Below are positions 17,245 to 29,700 of a stretch of DNA of 64,000 nt, one piece after another; position 1 is the first letter of the stretch, and every line of letters begins with the position of its first letter. The notes beneath the pieces were generated by a model. The model saw nothing but the letters and a program-made list of their open reading frames with translations, had not been told where the DNA came from and made no database searches. A program made the translations under genes and the position numbers. Source of the DNA: Methanoregulaceae archaeon (GTDB lineage: Archaea > Halobacteriota > Methanomicrobia > Methanomicrobiales > Methanospirillaceae); contig JACTVG010000002.1 in the NCBI GenBank assembly GCA_015660965.1, forward strand, positions 124,001 to 188,000, read 5' to 3'.

Positions 17245-18111
17245 ATGGAAAGAATTCTTAATCGTGAAATTAACACTAGATTAGGAAAATATTTTCTTAG
17301 TGTAACACGGCAAGATCTGTCTACAGTCTATCCGGGATTAATTCGCTATTCACTTTCCATTAATTCAAATGGACAGATAATTGCGACTTTTAGTACCAAT
17401 TCGTATGAATATTCTCCAACTGTATCAATTAAAGCAGAACACGTTGTGCTAAAAAAAGCAGATGAATGGGAACGTGAACTCAAGTCGGATCCAGAAAAAT
17501 TTTTTTCCGGCCATAAACTTTCGATAACAAAATCCTATCATGTTCAATTAACAGATGTTGTTGTGATTCAGGGTAGTCCAAGAGCGGACGGTAATTGTAG
17601 CATACTTGTCGATTGGGCAATCAAGGTTATTATGGAAATGAAAAAAACTTCACAGGTGATATTCCCCCATGATCTAAATATTCACGAATGCATTGGGTGT
17701 TACCAATGCTATAATACTGGAATTTGCACTTATGATGACGATATGACTGATGCGATTAAAGCAATCCAACATGCCTCATCAATTATTGTCTGCTCTCCAG
17801 TATACACAAATTCGGTTCCGGGTGGTTTGAAAACATTCATAGATCGGTTTCAAGCTTATCATGCTGAATTAACAATATCAGATAATTCAAAAAGTAAGAA
17901 GAAGAAAGGCTTGATACTTTCTGTTGCAGGTAGAAAAGGTAAACAAAATTTTTCATGTGTTACTAGTGTTCTGAATGCATTTATGAGAAATATCGGTTTC
18001 AAACCTGTTGGAGAGCTTTTAATTGATGAAGTTGATAAAATTCGAGACATTAGAAACATTCCTGAACTTAAAAATCGTTTAAGGACGATGATATTAGAAA
18101 ATTTGAATTGA
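17245..18111 (+). CDS. Iron-sulfur flavoprotein (Isf-like NAD(P)H/FMN reductase) with N-terminal extension
   Basis: Residues ~104-288 form a flavodoxin-fold domain with an FMN loop (GSPRADGNCS) and the compact cluster motif C149-x2-C152-x2-C155-x5-C161 (CIGCYQCYNTGIC), which is the signature of methanogen Isf proteins. SPVYTNSVPGGLKTFIDR completes the flavin site. Isf proteins pass electrons from ferredoxin and help reduce O2 or H2O2. The first ~100 residues are an extra domain that typical ~190-residue Isf proteins lack, and I do not recognise it. The gene stands alone, in rightward convergence with hypD. The start ATG follows an A+T-rich promoter region. Confidence 0.82.
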   Translation: MERILNREINTRLGKYFLSVTRQDLSTVYPGLIRYSLSINSNGQIIATFSTNSYEYSPTVSIKAEHVVLKKADEWERELKSDPEKFFSGHKLSITKSYHVQLTDVVVIQGSPRADGNCSILVDWAIKVIMEMKKTSQVIFPHDLNIHECIGCYQCYNTGICTYDDDMTDAIKAIQHASSIIVCSPVYTNSVPGGLKTFIDRFQAYHAELTISDNSKSKKKKGLILSVAGRKGKQNFSCVTSVLNAFMRNIGFKPVGELLIDEVDKIRDIRNIPELKNRLRTMILENLN

Positions 18112-18128
18112 ATTGTGAGAAATAAAAA

Positions 18129-19154
18129 TTAAGCTTTTTTCTGTTGGTAGAGGTGCCAAATTTTGCATGCTCCTTCGTGGCTTACCATACATGGACCAAT
18201 GGGTGTTCTTGGGGTGCATGCTTTACTAAAGAGTTTACAATCTGAAGGTTGTGCAATCCCACGAAGCACTTTATCACAAATACAGGCTGAGTGTTTGCTG
18301 ACATGTTTGAAAGTAATTTTATACTTTTTCTGGGCATCATACTGCTCGAATTCTTTTTTCAATCGGAGTCCTGATTTGGGGATAATTGGAAAACCTCGCC
18401 ATTCTATATCAATTGGCTCAAAGACTTCATACATTACTTCCTTTGCTTTTATATTACCTTCTCGACGAACTGCTCTCGGATAGGCATTATCCACCCGATG
18501 AGTCCCTTCCTGTACTTGTCGGATCAACATGACAAGTCCTAAGAGAATATCTTCAGGTTCAAATCCAGCAACTACCTGAGGAACCGGGAATTTTTCGTAT
18601 TCTTCATATCCAGTAATCGTACAGACATGTCCCGGGAGCATAAATCCGTCAAGTTTGGCTTCTCCTTGTTCAAGCAACCATTTCATAGCTGGTGGAACAA
18701 TTCGATGGCAAGTGAGAATAGAAAAATTTTCTGGGGGTTTTGTAAGTAATGTTGCAGCTACTGTAGGAGCAGTTGTCTCAAATCCTACTGAAATAAATAC
18801 AACATCTTTTTTTGTTTTTTGCGCTATTTCGACTGCTTTATGAACACCTTGGACGATACGCACATCTCCGCCACTTGATTCCAGAGAACCTTTTGTTCCA
18901 GGAACGCGAAGGAGATCGCCATATGTTGCAACGACACAATCCTTTCCTACCAATTCAAGCGCAGCATCGATCTCTCCTTGAGGTGTAATGCATACTGGAC
19001 AACCAGGACCCATTACAATTTTGAGTTTCTTTGGAAGTATTGAACGCAAACCTGAGCGGGCAATTGCTGCCTCATGAGTGCCGCAAATATGCATAAAACA
19101 GATATCACGATCAACAAGATCATGTAATGTCTCGGCTATCGTATTCCCCGGCAT
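18129..19154 (-). CDS. hypD: [NiFe]-hydrogenase maturation protein HypD
   Basis: The 341-residue protein shows the HypD landmarks in order: the N-terminal CGTHE loop, GPGCPVCITP with its redox CxxC, LPGHVCTITGYEEYE, and the cysteine-rich C-terminus (HSACICD, CKLFSKACTP, CMVSHEGAC) that binds a [4Fe-4S] cluster. HypD works with HypC as the scaffold on which the Fe(CN)2CO group of [NiFe]-hydrogenases is assembled. No other hyp gene is adjacent, so the hyp set is dispersed in this genome. Its length is normal for the family. Confidence 0.95.
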   Translation of the reverse strand: MPGNTIAETLHDLVDRDICFMHICGTHEAAIARSGLRSILPKKLKIVMGPGCPVCITPQGEIDAALELVGKDCVVATYGDLLRVPGTKGSLESSGGDVRIVQGVHKAVEIAQKTKKDVVFISVGFETTAPTVAATLLTKPPENFSILTCHRIVPPAMKWLLEQGEAKLDGFMLPGHVCTITGYEEYEKFPVPQVVAGFEPEDILLGLVMLIRQVQEGTHRVDNAYPRAVRREGNIKAKEVMYEVFEPIDIEWRGFPIIPKSGLRLKKEFEQYDAQKKYKITFKHVSKHSACICDKVLRGIAQPSDCKLFSKACTPRTPIGPCMVSHEGACKIWHLYQQKKA

Positions 19155-19322
19155 GGAATATCAAAGATATGTACTGTGAAATCACTTAACATGTTTGTCT
19201 AGAATATTGGGACATCTTTTCAAATAATGTACAATTTTATTCTCAAGTCTGATCGTAAATAAAATTATAATTCAATTCAGAAACAGCATGGGTATAAGTA
19301 AGATTAAATGCACCTTTTCTGT

Positions 19323-20033
19323 ATGTTCGGTGTTTCTACGTTCTGCCTTAATGACCAACCCCTTTCATCGACACTTGAACGAATTATAGCTTTAACTAAT
19401 TATATTGAGGTAATGGATGAAGGATTACACTACCTTGAGAATGCTGAAGGTTTAGAGAGTTACGATGCTCACTTTACAATACATTCTCCCTGTCGTGGAA
19501 CCAATATTGCAAGCTTGCTCGAACCTATTCGTCGTGCGAGTGTTGAAGTTATTGGGCAATGTTTTTCCATAGCTAGTTTGGTTAACGCGGGAGTTGTTGT
19601 GCATCCTGGATATTTTGCATGGGCCATGGAGCGACAAAAAGCAGAACAACAGTGTCGAAAATCAATTATTGAATTGATGAAATTATCCATTGAATATGGA
19701 ATTCCTTGTTACATCGAAAACATGGGAAATTGGGAGTATTTTTTAATTAAATCTCCAGATGAACTCTCACTAATCGGTAATGCCGCATTTGCACTAGATG
19801 TTGGGCATGCTAACCAGAATCGATGTCTTGATGAATTTTTGAAATACCCTATACAACACTTTCATTTACATGACAATAACGGTAAAGAGGATAGTCATAT
19901 AGCAATAGGGGAAGGAACTATTGATTTTACTCCTGTAATGAATGCAGTAAGAAAAAATGGGGTAATACCTATAATAGAAGTGGCTTCTTTTGATGGTGTG
20001 ATGAAAAGTATCGAACGATTAAAAGTACATTAA
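19323..20033 (+). CDS. Xylose isomerase-like TIM-barrel protein (AP endonuclease 2 family)
   Basis: The protein of about 236 residues belongs to the sugar-phosphate isomerase/endonuclease IV superfamily. Visible features are HSPCRGTNIASLLEPI, VVVHPGYF, the metal-site YIENMGNWEYF, ALDVGHANQN and FHLHDNNGKEDSH, which supply the His/Glu/Asp ligands of a divalent-metal site. ATG 19323 (MFGVSTFC) is preferred, since superfamily members usually begin with this first beta strand; ATG 19308 would add five residues. Substrate is unknown: either sugar-phosphate isomerisation or AP-site repair is possible. It is monocistronic, divergent from hypD and followed by tRNA-Thr. Confidence 0.75.
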   Translation: MFGVSTFCLNDQPLSSTLERIIALTNYIEVMDEGLHYLENAEGLESYDAHFTIHSPCRGTNIASLLEPIRRASVEVIGQCFSIASLVNAGVVVHPGYFAWAMERQKAEQQCRKSIIELMKLSIEYGIPCYIENMGNWEYFLIKSPDELSLIGNAAFALDVGHANQNRCLDEFLKYPIQHFHLHDNNGKEDSHIAIGEGTIDFTPVMNAVRKNGVIPIIEVASFDGVMKSIERLKVH

Positions 20034-20128
20034 GGAATTATTTTGTTTTAAATGAATTCGTAAGGGCAGAATTTTTATCGTTTCCGCAACGTTTTATAGT
20101 GATCACTCACAACGTATCTAGGCAACCT

Positions 20129-20201
20129 GCCTTTGTGGCTCAGTCGGTAGAGCGCTTCCTTGGTAAGGAAGAGGTCGCGGGTCCGATTCCCGCCAAAGGC
20201 T
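20129..20201 (+). tRNA. tRNA-Thr(GGT)
   Basis: This 73-nt cloverleaf has acceptor GCCTTTG/CAAAGGC, D arm GGCTCAGTCGGTAGAGC, anticodon stem CTTCC/GGAAG with loop TTGGTAA (anticodon GGT, Thr ACC codons) and T arm with GGTCCGATTCC. The discriminator is T, as in other archaeal tRNA-Thr. No CCA is encoded; a T-run immediately after the gene is a likely terminator. A TTTATAG box lies about 35 nt upstream. Confidence 0.95.
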
Positions 20202-20284
20202 TTTTTCATACCTTGTTGAAAATATCGATATATCCCAATCAGGAACATTTTTTTGAATTTACGGATAATTCACAGGAGTGATAT

Positions 20285-20494
20285 TCATTTTAGAAAATAC
20301 AATGCTAATCCTGCAATAGCAAGTAGCGAACAAATAGCCAGAAGGACAAAATTGATTATTTTTTCTTTAAGATTCATATCGTTCCAAATAGGTTTTTGTG
20401 TTCCGAGAAAATATCCAACACCCAATCCAACACTGACACCCATCATCGTACCAATCGCAATGACTGAAAAGATCCCAATTGAACTTGCATCCAT
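20285..20494 (-). CDS. Small two-helix membrane protein, unknown
   Basis: The 69-residue ORF encodes two hydrophobic helices (about residues 7-29 with a Gly-rich face, and 46-67) joined by a short charged loop (GTQKPIWNDMNLKEKI). Codon use resembles that of the neighbouring genes and the ATG follows an A+T-rich region. No family is recognised. Its isolated position between a tRNA and the giant TPR gene gives no functional hint. Confidence 0.55.
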   Translation of the reverse strand: MDASSIGIFSVIAIGTMMGVSVGLGVGYFLGTQKPIWNDMNLKEKIINFVLLAICSLLAIAGLALYFLK

Positions 20495-20658
20495 TTTTTA
20501 TCCGTAATGTCTATTGTTCGTATAGGAATAAAAATCAAATTGGATATAAAATATACAAAAAATCTTGATACGAACATTATATCAAAAATAAAGAGTTTTA
20601 CTCTCAGATTATACCAACACTTATTGTCTATATAAAAGTATTATTCTTTTATGTGTAA

Positions 20659-20674
20659 GGTACATTAGTGTACC
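20659..20674. promoter_or_regulatory. Operator-like palindrome upstream of the giant TPR gene
   Basis: GGTACATTAGTGTACC is a perfect 6-bp inverted repeat (GGTACA/TGTACC) with a 4-nt spacer. It ends about 28 nt before the TATA box of the giant TPR gene, a position suited to an activator or repressor. The regulator is unknown. Confidence 0.45.
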
Positions 20675-20700
20675 AGAAAGAGTATATCCACTTTTGGAGA

Positions 20701-20712
20701 ACGTATATAAGC
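20701..20712 (+). promoter_or_regulatory. TATA box of the giant TPR gene
   Basis: ACGTATATAAGC matches an archaeal TATA element. Transcription would start about 25 nt downstream, near 20732, leaving a ~48-nt leader that contains the GGAGG ribosome binding site at 20766-20770. Confidence 0.6.
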
Positions 20713-20779
20713 AAAAGCATAGATTTTGCGTAAAAACGAAAACTATGTCAATAATAATCTGGAACGGAGGATTGTGCTC

Positions 20780-23700
20780 ATGAGCAGGGCTGAAGCAGAA
20801 CAACTGCTACGTCAAGGTATTAACCTTTATGACCTTGGTAGATATGCAGAGGCTATCATAACATTTGATAAAGCTCTTGACCTCTTCCCTAAACTGGCAA
20901 AAGCCCACTATTTCAAAGGTATTGCGTTTTATGATCTTGGAAGGTATGAAGAAGCAATTGAGTCATATGAAAAAGCAATTCGGATCGATTCTTCTGATTC
21001 AAATGCTTGGTACAACAAAGCAGCGACTCTTGCTTATCTTGGACGAAACGAAGAAGCTCTCGCGGCATGCGACCGTCTTCTCTCAATAAAATTCGATAAT
21101 GCGGAAGGATGGATCCTTAAAGGTATAGCCCTATACGAACTAGGTAAACTTAAAGATGCAATTTCTGCTTATGATCATGCACTTACTGTTGATCCAAAAC
21201 ATGCAAAAGTTCATTATAATAAGGGAATAGCTCTTGCAGATCTCGGTAGGCATCATGAAGCGATCCAATCCTATGAAAAAGCAATTGAAATTATCCCAAA
21301 TTATGCAAAAGCGTTTTATAACAAGGGTATTTCCTTATACGATATAGGAAAATATGATGATGCACTTATTGCATTCGAACGGGCTCTTGCTCTCGATCCA
21401 ACTGATCTCTGGGTTTGGTATTTTAAAAGCTTTATTTTTGTAAAACAAGAGAGATATGATGAAGCTGCTGACGCTGCATCTCGTTTTCTTGAAAAAGAAC
21501 CTAATCATGCGGATATGTTGGTTATCAGAGGGATTGCTCTTTTCAAATTAGATCGCCTTCAAGAAGCAGTATCGACATTTAATTTAGCAATAGAAAAATC
21601 ACCCCAAATCACCGATGCTTGGCTATATAAAGGACTTTCGTTAATTGAACTTAAAAAATACAAAGATGCAATTTCTGCGTTTGACAAAGCTGTGGAAATA
21701 AGTCCTGCAAATGCTCAAGTATATCATCAACGAGGTATTGCCCAATTAAATCTGAAAGATTTCAAAGAGGCATTGTTAGATTTTGATCGTGCCCTCTCTT
21801 TTGATTCTGAAAACCCTGATATAAATTTCAGAAAAGGAACTGCCTGTATACAAGTGCACCGATACGAGGAAGCAGTTGAATCGTTGAATAGATCACTTAA
21901 AACAAAACCAAAAAATCCTCAAGCTCTGTACTTTAAAGGCATCGCACTTACAAAAATTGGCAGACATCGAGATGCAATTGATGTATTTGAAGATACAATC
22001 GAACAAGATCCCAATTGTGCTCCTGCTGCATATCATCAAGGAGTATGTTATTCTAGTCTCGGGAAGTTACCCGAAGCAATCGCGTCGTTTGATCGTGCAG
22101 TTCGAATTAATCCGTCATTTACTCTTGCTATTTATCATAAAGGTTTCAATTTAGCACGACTTGGAAAAAACGAGGATGCAATACAGGAATTTGATCACAC
22201 AATTTCACTAGATCCTGAATATGCCCCTGCATATCACCAGAAAGGAACAATTCTCGCAAAGATCAACCGATATCAGGAAGCAATTAGTGCTTTTGAAAAA
22301 AGTGTCGCGATCAGACCAAATTTTGCTCAGGCATACTATGACAAAGGACTGGCATTTATCAAGATCGAAAAATATTCTGATGCACTTGAAGCATTCGATG
22401 CCGCGATTTCAATTAATCAAAACTATCTAAATGCGCATTTTAACCGTGGTCTTGTGCTCCTACAAATTGGAGATTTGGAAAAATCTATTCTTTCTTTCAA
22501 TAAATGTCTCGACATTGATCCGACGCACCAACCATCCCTAACAAATAAAGGTAACGCGTTAATGCAGATCGGTCAATTTGACGATGCAATAAGTGTATAT
22601 GATAAACTTCTTTCTATTTCTCCTACAAATACAACGGCCCTTTATCACAAAGGTATTGCTCTTGTTAAACTCGGACGATCGCATGATGGAATTCTCGCTC
22701 TTGACGCAGCTCTAGATCAGAATCCAGCATTAACCGATGGTTGGATGTATAAGGGGATTGCACTTTCAGATCAAAGTCTTTATGAAGAAGCGATTCTTGC
22801 TTTTGATAAATCAATTCGAATAAATCCTTTATTAGAAGATGCGGCGGTTCGGAGAGCAATTGCGCTTACACATCTCACGCGATATGACGAGGCAATCGAA
22901 GGGTTTAATCGATATCTTGAAATTAACCCAAAGGATGATCTCGCTTGGTGCTATAAGGGTATCGCCTCGTTTCGGCTCAATAGATTTGAGGAGGCGATTA
23001 GGGCATTTGACCGAGCTATTGAGAATAATCGTCAATGTGCCCGAGCTTATTTTGAGAAGGGTAATGCGCTTGCCCAATTGAACCGGCAGCTTGAAGCCGT
23101 TGTTGCTTACGATAAAGCGTTGGAGATTAAACCTGACAATGCACCTACCTACTTCCAGAAGGGGGTTGCACTCGCTCAAAAGGAACGATATGATGAAGCA
23201 ATATCCACTTTTGAGAAAGTCGTTGCACTTGATTCTCAAAATGCGCTTGGATATTATTATCTTGGTATATCGTTAGCGGGAAGTGAGCGTTTTGGCGATG
23301 CAATTGAGGCTTTTAATCGCGCTATTTCACTCTCACAAGAAAATACTTCCGCGTTTTATTACAGAGGTATTGCTCAAATCCAAGTTGGACAGTTTAAAGA
23401 TGCAATACAATCATTTGAAAAGAGTATCGAACTTGAACCTACAAATGCAATGGCTTATTATTACAAAGGAATTGCATTACTCCAATCAAAAAAATTTGAG
23501 GAGGCAATTACTTCTTTTACGACTGCTACTGATATAGATCAGTCCCTTTCAGATGCATGGATGTACAGGGGAATTGCGCTTTTCCAGCTTCAGAAATTCG
23601 ATGAAGCGATTATCACTCTCGATAAAAATCTAGATGCAAATCCATCATCAATTGAATCTTTGATGTATCGGGGTAATGCATTGATTAATATTTCTCGATT

Positions 23701-26700
23701 CAATGAGGCATCTGAAACTTTTGATCGGATTCTTTCACTAAATCCAACACTTGTGGATGCTTGGATCTCAAAAGGGAATGCTCTTCATGAATTGGGCCGG
23801 AAACAGGATGCCATTATTGCCTATACAAAAGCGCTCGAAGTTGACCCGACCCGAGCTGATGGATGGACCCGAAAGGGTCATGCTCTTTATGATATCGGAA
23901 AATTGCAAGATGCTGTAGGGGCTTACAATAAAGCACTTGACCTTAATCCCTCACTTGCCGATGTTTGGATGCTCAGAGGTGACATTCTTAATGAATTGGG
24001 TAAAACTAACGATGCTATTGCTTCATTCCAGAAGTCACTGAATATTAACCCCGATCAAGTAACCGGGTGGATTAGAAAAGGAAAGACATTTTTCGATATT
24101 GGTAGATATCAAGACGCAATAGATACGCTTGATAATGCAATTGCACTTGACCAACGAAGCACTGATGCATATTTTTATAAAGGTCTTTCACTAGAAAAAC
24201 TCGATCGCAATGATGAAGCAATTTTAGTATTTGACCTTCTTTTAGAGATTGATTCTAGTTTTGCAGAAGCTCAATACAATAAAGGTGTTGTTCTTGCAAA
24301 GGTTGGAAGAAACAAAGAGGCAATCCTTGCTTTTGAACGCACGATTCAACTCAATCCTTCATCTGCTTCTGCGTGGTTTTTCCGAGGGAGATCACTGATT
24401 GATACAGGTCGGTACCAAGATGCACTTGAATCATTCAAACGTACTCTTGAGATTGAACCAACACATACTGAAGTTCAGTATCATCGTGGAATTGCATTCC
24501 TAAAACTTGGAAGATACTCTGAAGCAATTGATGCTTTTGAAACAAATCTATCAAAGGATATAAGTAACGCTCAAGGTTGGCTTTTCAAAGGTATTTCATT
24601 ATCAAAAGTAAAAAGGTATGAAGAAGCTCTTACCGCATTCGATCGTACACTTGTGTATGATCCAGACCATCCTCTTGCATATTATCATCGCGGAAGAGCA
24701 CTCGCAGAACTTGGTAGACACAGCGAAGCTATTGAAGCATTTACACGAACACTTTCTCTTAAACCAAGATATATCGATGCACGAATGAGAATGGGTATTT
24801 CCTTATATGTTTTAGGTAAATATTCCGAATCTATTGTTGAATTTGATGCTGTATTAGCTGATAATCCCAATAACTTTCATGCTTTTTATCAGAGAGGTCG
24901 GGCTTTATTTGATTTAGGTAAATATACCGATGCACTTGATTCGTATGATCGTTCGATTGAAATCGATACCAACTATACAGATGCATATTATCATCGTGGA
25001 TTAACCCTTTCAGCAATTGAACGTCACGAAGAAGCAATTTTATCATTTGAACGTGCAATTGAACTTGACCCACACCTCTCATTAGCACATTACCATCTTG
25101 GTCTAGCCCTTTCTCGAACTGGAAATCATCAGCTTGCTGTAGATACATTTACAAAAGCAATTTCTTTGAACCCCAAATTTGCTTTAGCCGTCTATAATAA
25201 AGGTTTATCATTGATCAGTCTTGGATTGCTAAATGATGCAATCGAAGCGTTTGAAAAAGCAATTGAAATTGATCCAACTCTTGCAGATGCATCGTTGCAC
25301 AAAGGGCAAGCCTTATATGATTTAGGACGTTACGAGGATTCTCTCATATCTCTTGATAAGGCAATCGCAAGCAATCCAAATAACGCCCTAGCATGGTACC
25401 ATAAAGGTTTATCTCTTTCTGAACTTGGCCGGAACGATGAAGCAATATCTGCATACAATACGTCACTACAATTTGATCTGACAAATGCACAAGCATATTT
25501 TAAGCGAGGAATTGCCCAAATCGATATCGATCAATATATCGATGCAATTGAATCCTTTGATAAAGTACTCGAGATTATTCCCAATTTTGCACCTGCATTT
25601 TACCATAAAGGAATTGCTCTCGCAAAATCTAATCTCGTAAATGAAGCCGTTCTTGCTTTTAATATAGCACTGGAACTCAATCCGAAAGACGCTTTATCGG
25701 CGTTTCATAAAGGAATGACGCTTGCCAATCTTGCCAATCATACAGAAGCAATTGAATCTTTTAATCAATCACTTTCTATTGAACCAAACAACGCAGAAAC
25801 ACTTTCGTGGAAAGGACGTTCACTTGCTGAATTGGGACAATACAATGATGCCATATCGACATTTGAATCAGCACTTGAAATCGATCCTGGAAATTTTGAT
25901 TCTCTCTATCACAAAGGTTTGGCACTTGCCGAGCTAGGATCTTTTTCTGAAGCTATTGATATTCTTACTAGAACCCTTGAAGTAAATCCAAAACTAGCGA
26001 ATGGATGGGTTATTAAAGGGATTTGCCTATTTTCACTCGAAAGATACCAAGATGCTCTTCTTGCCTATGCAACTGCATTGGAGATTGAACCAGAGAACCC
26101 CCACACATGGTATTATCGCGGGAAGACACTACTTGCGCTGGGCAACAATAGTGACGCATTAGCATCTTTCGATCACGCCATTGCAATCCAGACCGATTTT
26201 GGAGAGGCATATTTCAATCGAGGTATTGTATTAGTTCGATTAGGGCAATACGAAAACGCAACGGAATCTTTCAATCAAGCACTTACATATGTGCCAGATT
26301 ATGCAGAGGCATATATCGAAAAGGGTAAAGCCCTAATGGCGCTAGAGAAATTCGAAGAAGCATTAGAGGTATTTGGACAAGTTATCTCTTATGATTCTAC
26401 TAATGTTGTTGCATTATATTGTAAAGCAAGATCATTAGATAATCTCGGTGAATATGATAAATCTATAGCTGCTCATACTCGTGTCATAAAGGTAAAACCA
26501 GATTGTGATCGTTCTTATTATTATAAGGGTTTAGCACTCGCACAAACCGGACGAAATGCTGCGGCAATTGACGCATTCCGGCATACAATCGAAATCAACG
26601 AAACTTATTGGCATGCATGGTTTGAACAAGGCCATGCGCTATTTGCGTTAAAAAGGTATGAAGAGGCCCTAGCCTCTTTTAATCAAGCTCATTCAATTGA

Positions 26701-29700
26701 TCCAAAACAACCAGAACCTATTATACAGGTTGGAATATCTCTCGTAAAGCTTGAACGATTTAATGAAGCGTTAACAGCTTTTGAGGAATCCATTATCCTT
26801 GCACCTACTGATATACGTGCACTATATGGGAAGGCTAGATCACTCGAGCAAATTGGTAAATATCGTGAAGCAATTTCGACTTTTGATGAGACACTAATGG
26901 GTAGTCCGAATTGTGCACAGGCGCATTTCCATAAAGGTATTGTCTTATCTGAACTTGGTGAATATCAACAGGCAATAAACTCGTTCGTTCATTCTATTGA
27001 ACAAGATCCGAATAATGCCCTCGCATACTATGCAAAAGGGATGGCACTTGCCCACATTAACCAATTTGATGTTGCTATTTCTGAATTTGATAGAGCGATT
27101 TCAAAAAATCCAAACTTAGCACATGTCTGGCATGATCGTGGAACTTCCCTTGCTGAATTGGGTCACGATGATGAAGCGTTGAAATCATTTGATCGTGCAA
27201 TCCTCTTAAACCCAAATTATACAAGTGCTTACCATGATATGGGTCTCGTTCTCGTAAGGATGTCACGATTTATGGAAGCCGTAAAAGTATTTGATCAAGC
27301 ACTTGTAATCGATCCAAAATTCTCGCAATTATATTATGACAAAGGATTAGCGTTATTATCTGCGGGAAAATATGAGAAAGCAAACGAGGCCTTTGATCAA
27401 GCACTTTCGATAACACCTGGCAATGCAAGAACTTGGTTTGAAAAAGGGCGGGCTCTTGCTAAGCTCAACAATCATACCGATGCTATTTCTGCTTTTGATC
27501 GTTCACTTGCCATCAATTCATCAGAAACAGTAACTTTATACGAGAAAGGTAAGAGTGAGTTCGCGCTTGGACAATTTGAAAACGCAATTAAATCATACAA
27601 TTTGTGTGCATCTTTAGATCAAAAGAACGATTCTTGTTTCTTCGATAAGGGACGAGCTATTTTTGCACTTAAAAAATTTGATGATGCAATTCTTGAATTT
27701 GATAAGGCAATATCTCTTAATAGCTCTCGTTTTGAATTTTTCTTTGAAAAGGGACAAGCATTATATCAACTTCACAAGTATGATGATGTGATTAGTGCAT
27801 GCGATCGTGCGCTTTCTATCCAACCTGAAAACATCGATATTCTCTTAATAAAAGGAAAGGCACTCGTCAAATTAAATAAATTTGAAGATGCGGTAATAAC
27901 TTTTGATCAGGCACTCGAATACAATAATGCATTTGGATCCTTATGGACCTGCAAAGGTTTTGCTCTCTATCGTTTGATGAGATTTAAGGAATCTATCGAA
28001 TCCTTTGCGAAAGCAATTAAACGTGAACCAACAAATCAAGTTGCTCTCTATTATCGTGGTAAATCGTATTTCAAACTAGGAAAATTCAATGAAGCAGTTG
28101 GGATGTATGATCGTCTCCTTGAAATTAACCCACAACATAGAGAAGCTTGGTTTTGTAAAGGAATAGCATTAGAATCAATTAACCGGTATGATAGTGCAAT
28201 CATTTCGTTCTGTCAAATATTTGAGATCGACCCTACTTTCATTGATGCTTATATCCACGCCGGTCTTTCGTACATGAACTTAGGAAAATATGAAGAGGCT
28301 ATCACGATATTTGATCAAGCTATTGAATATAAACCCGATCATGCCTATCTGCTGTTCTATAAAGGCAAAGCGCTAGCCAAGCTTTCCCGTTTTTTGGAAG
28401 CACTAAAAGAGCTAGACTCTTCATTAGAAATTGAGAATATTGATATTCAAGTTTGGATCTTGCATGGAAACGTGCTTTTTGAGATTGGAGAGTATCATAA
28501 ATCACTTGAATCGTTCGAACGAGCTATCGCTCTTGTTCCTGATAACCCAATTGCGTGGTATTTAAAAGGCAAAGTATTATCAGAGCTTGGTGATATTCAA
28601 AAAGCAATCCAATCTTATGAACGAGTGCTTGCAATCGATCAATCATGTTCAATGGCATGGTTCAGAAAAGGAGCTGTCCTTGCGAGCACTGGTCAATATA
28701 AGAAGGCAATTGATATACTCCGTACTGGGCTGAATCTTAAGCCACAATATGCAAACGGGTGGTATGACCTTGCTTTTTGTCTTTCGGAATTGGAGCAATT
28801 TGAGGAAGCAGTTACAGCATATGATCATGCACTTGAAATTAATCCAAAATATGCTAATGCTTATTATGACAAAGGGATTGCGCTCACTAAACTTGGAAAG
28901 TATCGTCAATCAATAACTGCCTTTGACAATACTATAAAAATTGACTCAAAATTTAAAGATGCATATTTCAAAAAAGGGCTTTCACTTATAAAACTTGAAC
29001 AAAAGAAGGATGCCGTTACAGCATTTGATGCAGCGATTGAAATAGACCTAAATTTTACAGAATCATATTTCCAAAAAGGTTGTGCCCTTCTCGATCTAAA
29101 AGAATACGAAAAGGCTGTTGAAGCATTTAATCAGGTAATAAAGCGTGAAAGAACATTCACTGCTGCTCATCTGAATAAAGGACTTGCACTTAATGCTCTA
29201 GAAAGATATGAGGGGGCAATTAGTTCATTCGACCAAACTATTTCCCTTGATCCTAGTTCATATCTAGCAAATGAGCAAAAAGGTATTGCACAAAGAAAAA
29301 TAGGCAAATTCAATGATGCTATACCAGTACTTCAACGAGCAATCGCTATCGAGCCATCTCACCCTCTCGCTTATTATGAACTGGGTTTATCATTTGCGGC
29401 TCTAGGCAATTATGAATCTGCTATCGATGCTTTTAATCGAGCACTTTCCTTGGATGATAATCTTGCGGATGTATATCTATCTAAAGCATTCGCATTAGAA
29501 CACCTTGGAAAAGATGATGATTTAATTACATCATTAGATGCTTTTCTTGCACTAGTTCCTTCTTCCTCTGATGCATGGTATCACAAAGGCATGGCTTTTG
29601 TTCGGCTCAAGAAGGATGGAGACGCGGTTGCAGCTTTTGAAAAGACGCATTTCTTTGATCCTAAAAACGCAGATGCACTTTTTAATGGTGGAACGGCATT

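Noticed and set aside
20099-20281. 60-codon ORF through tRNA-Thr
   Set aside because: It translates the tRNA gene itself and has no independent support.
22665-28909. Numerous short ORFs inside the giant TPR gene in other frames
   Set aside because: They are shadows of the coding periodicity; none has a ribosome binding site or a recognisable domain.
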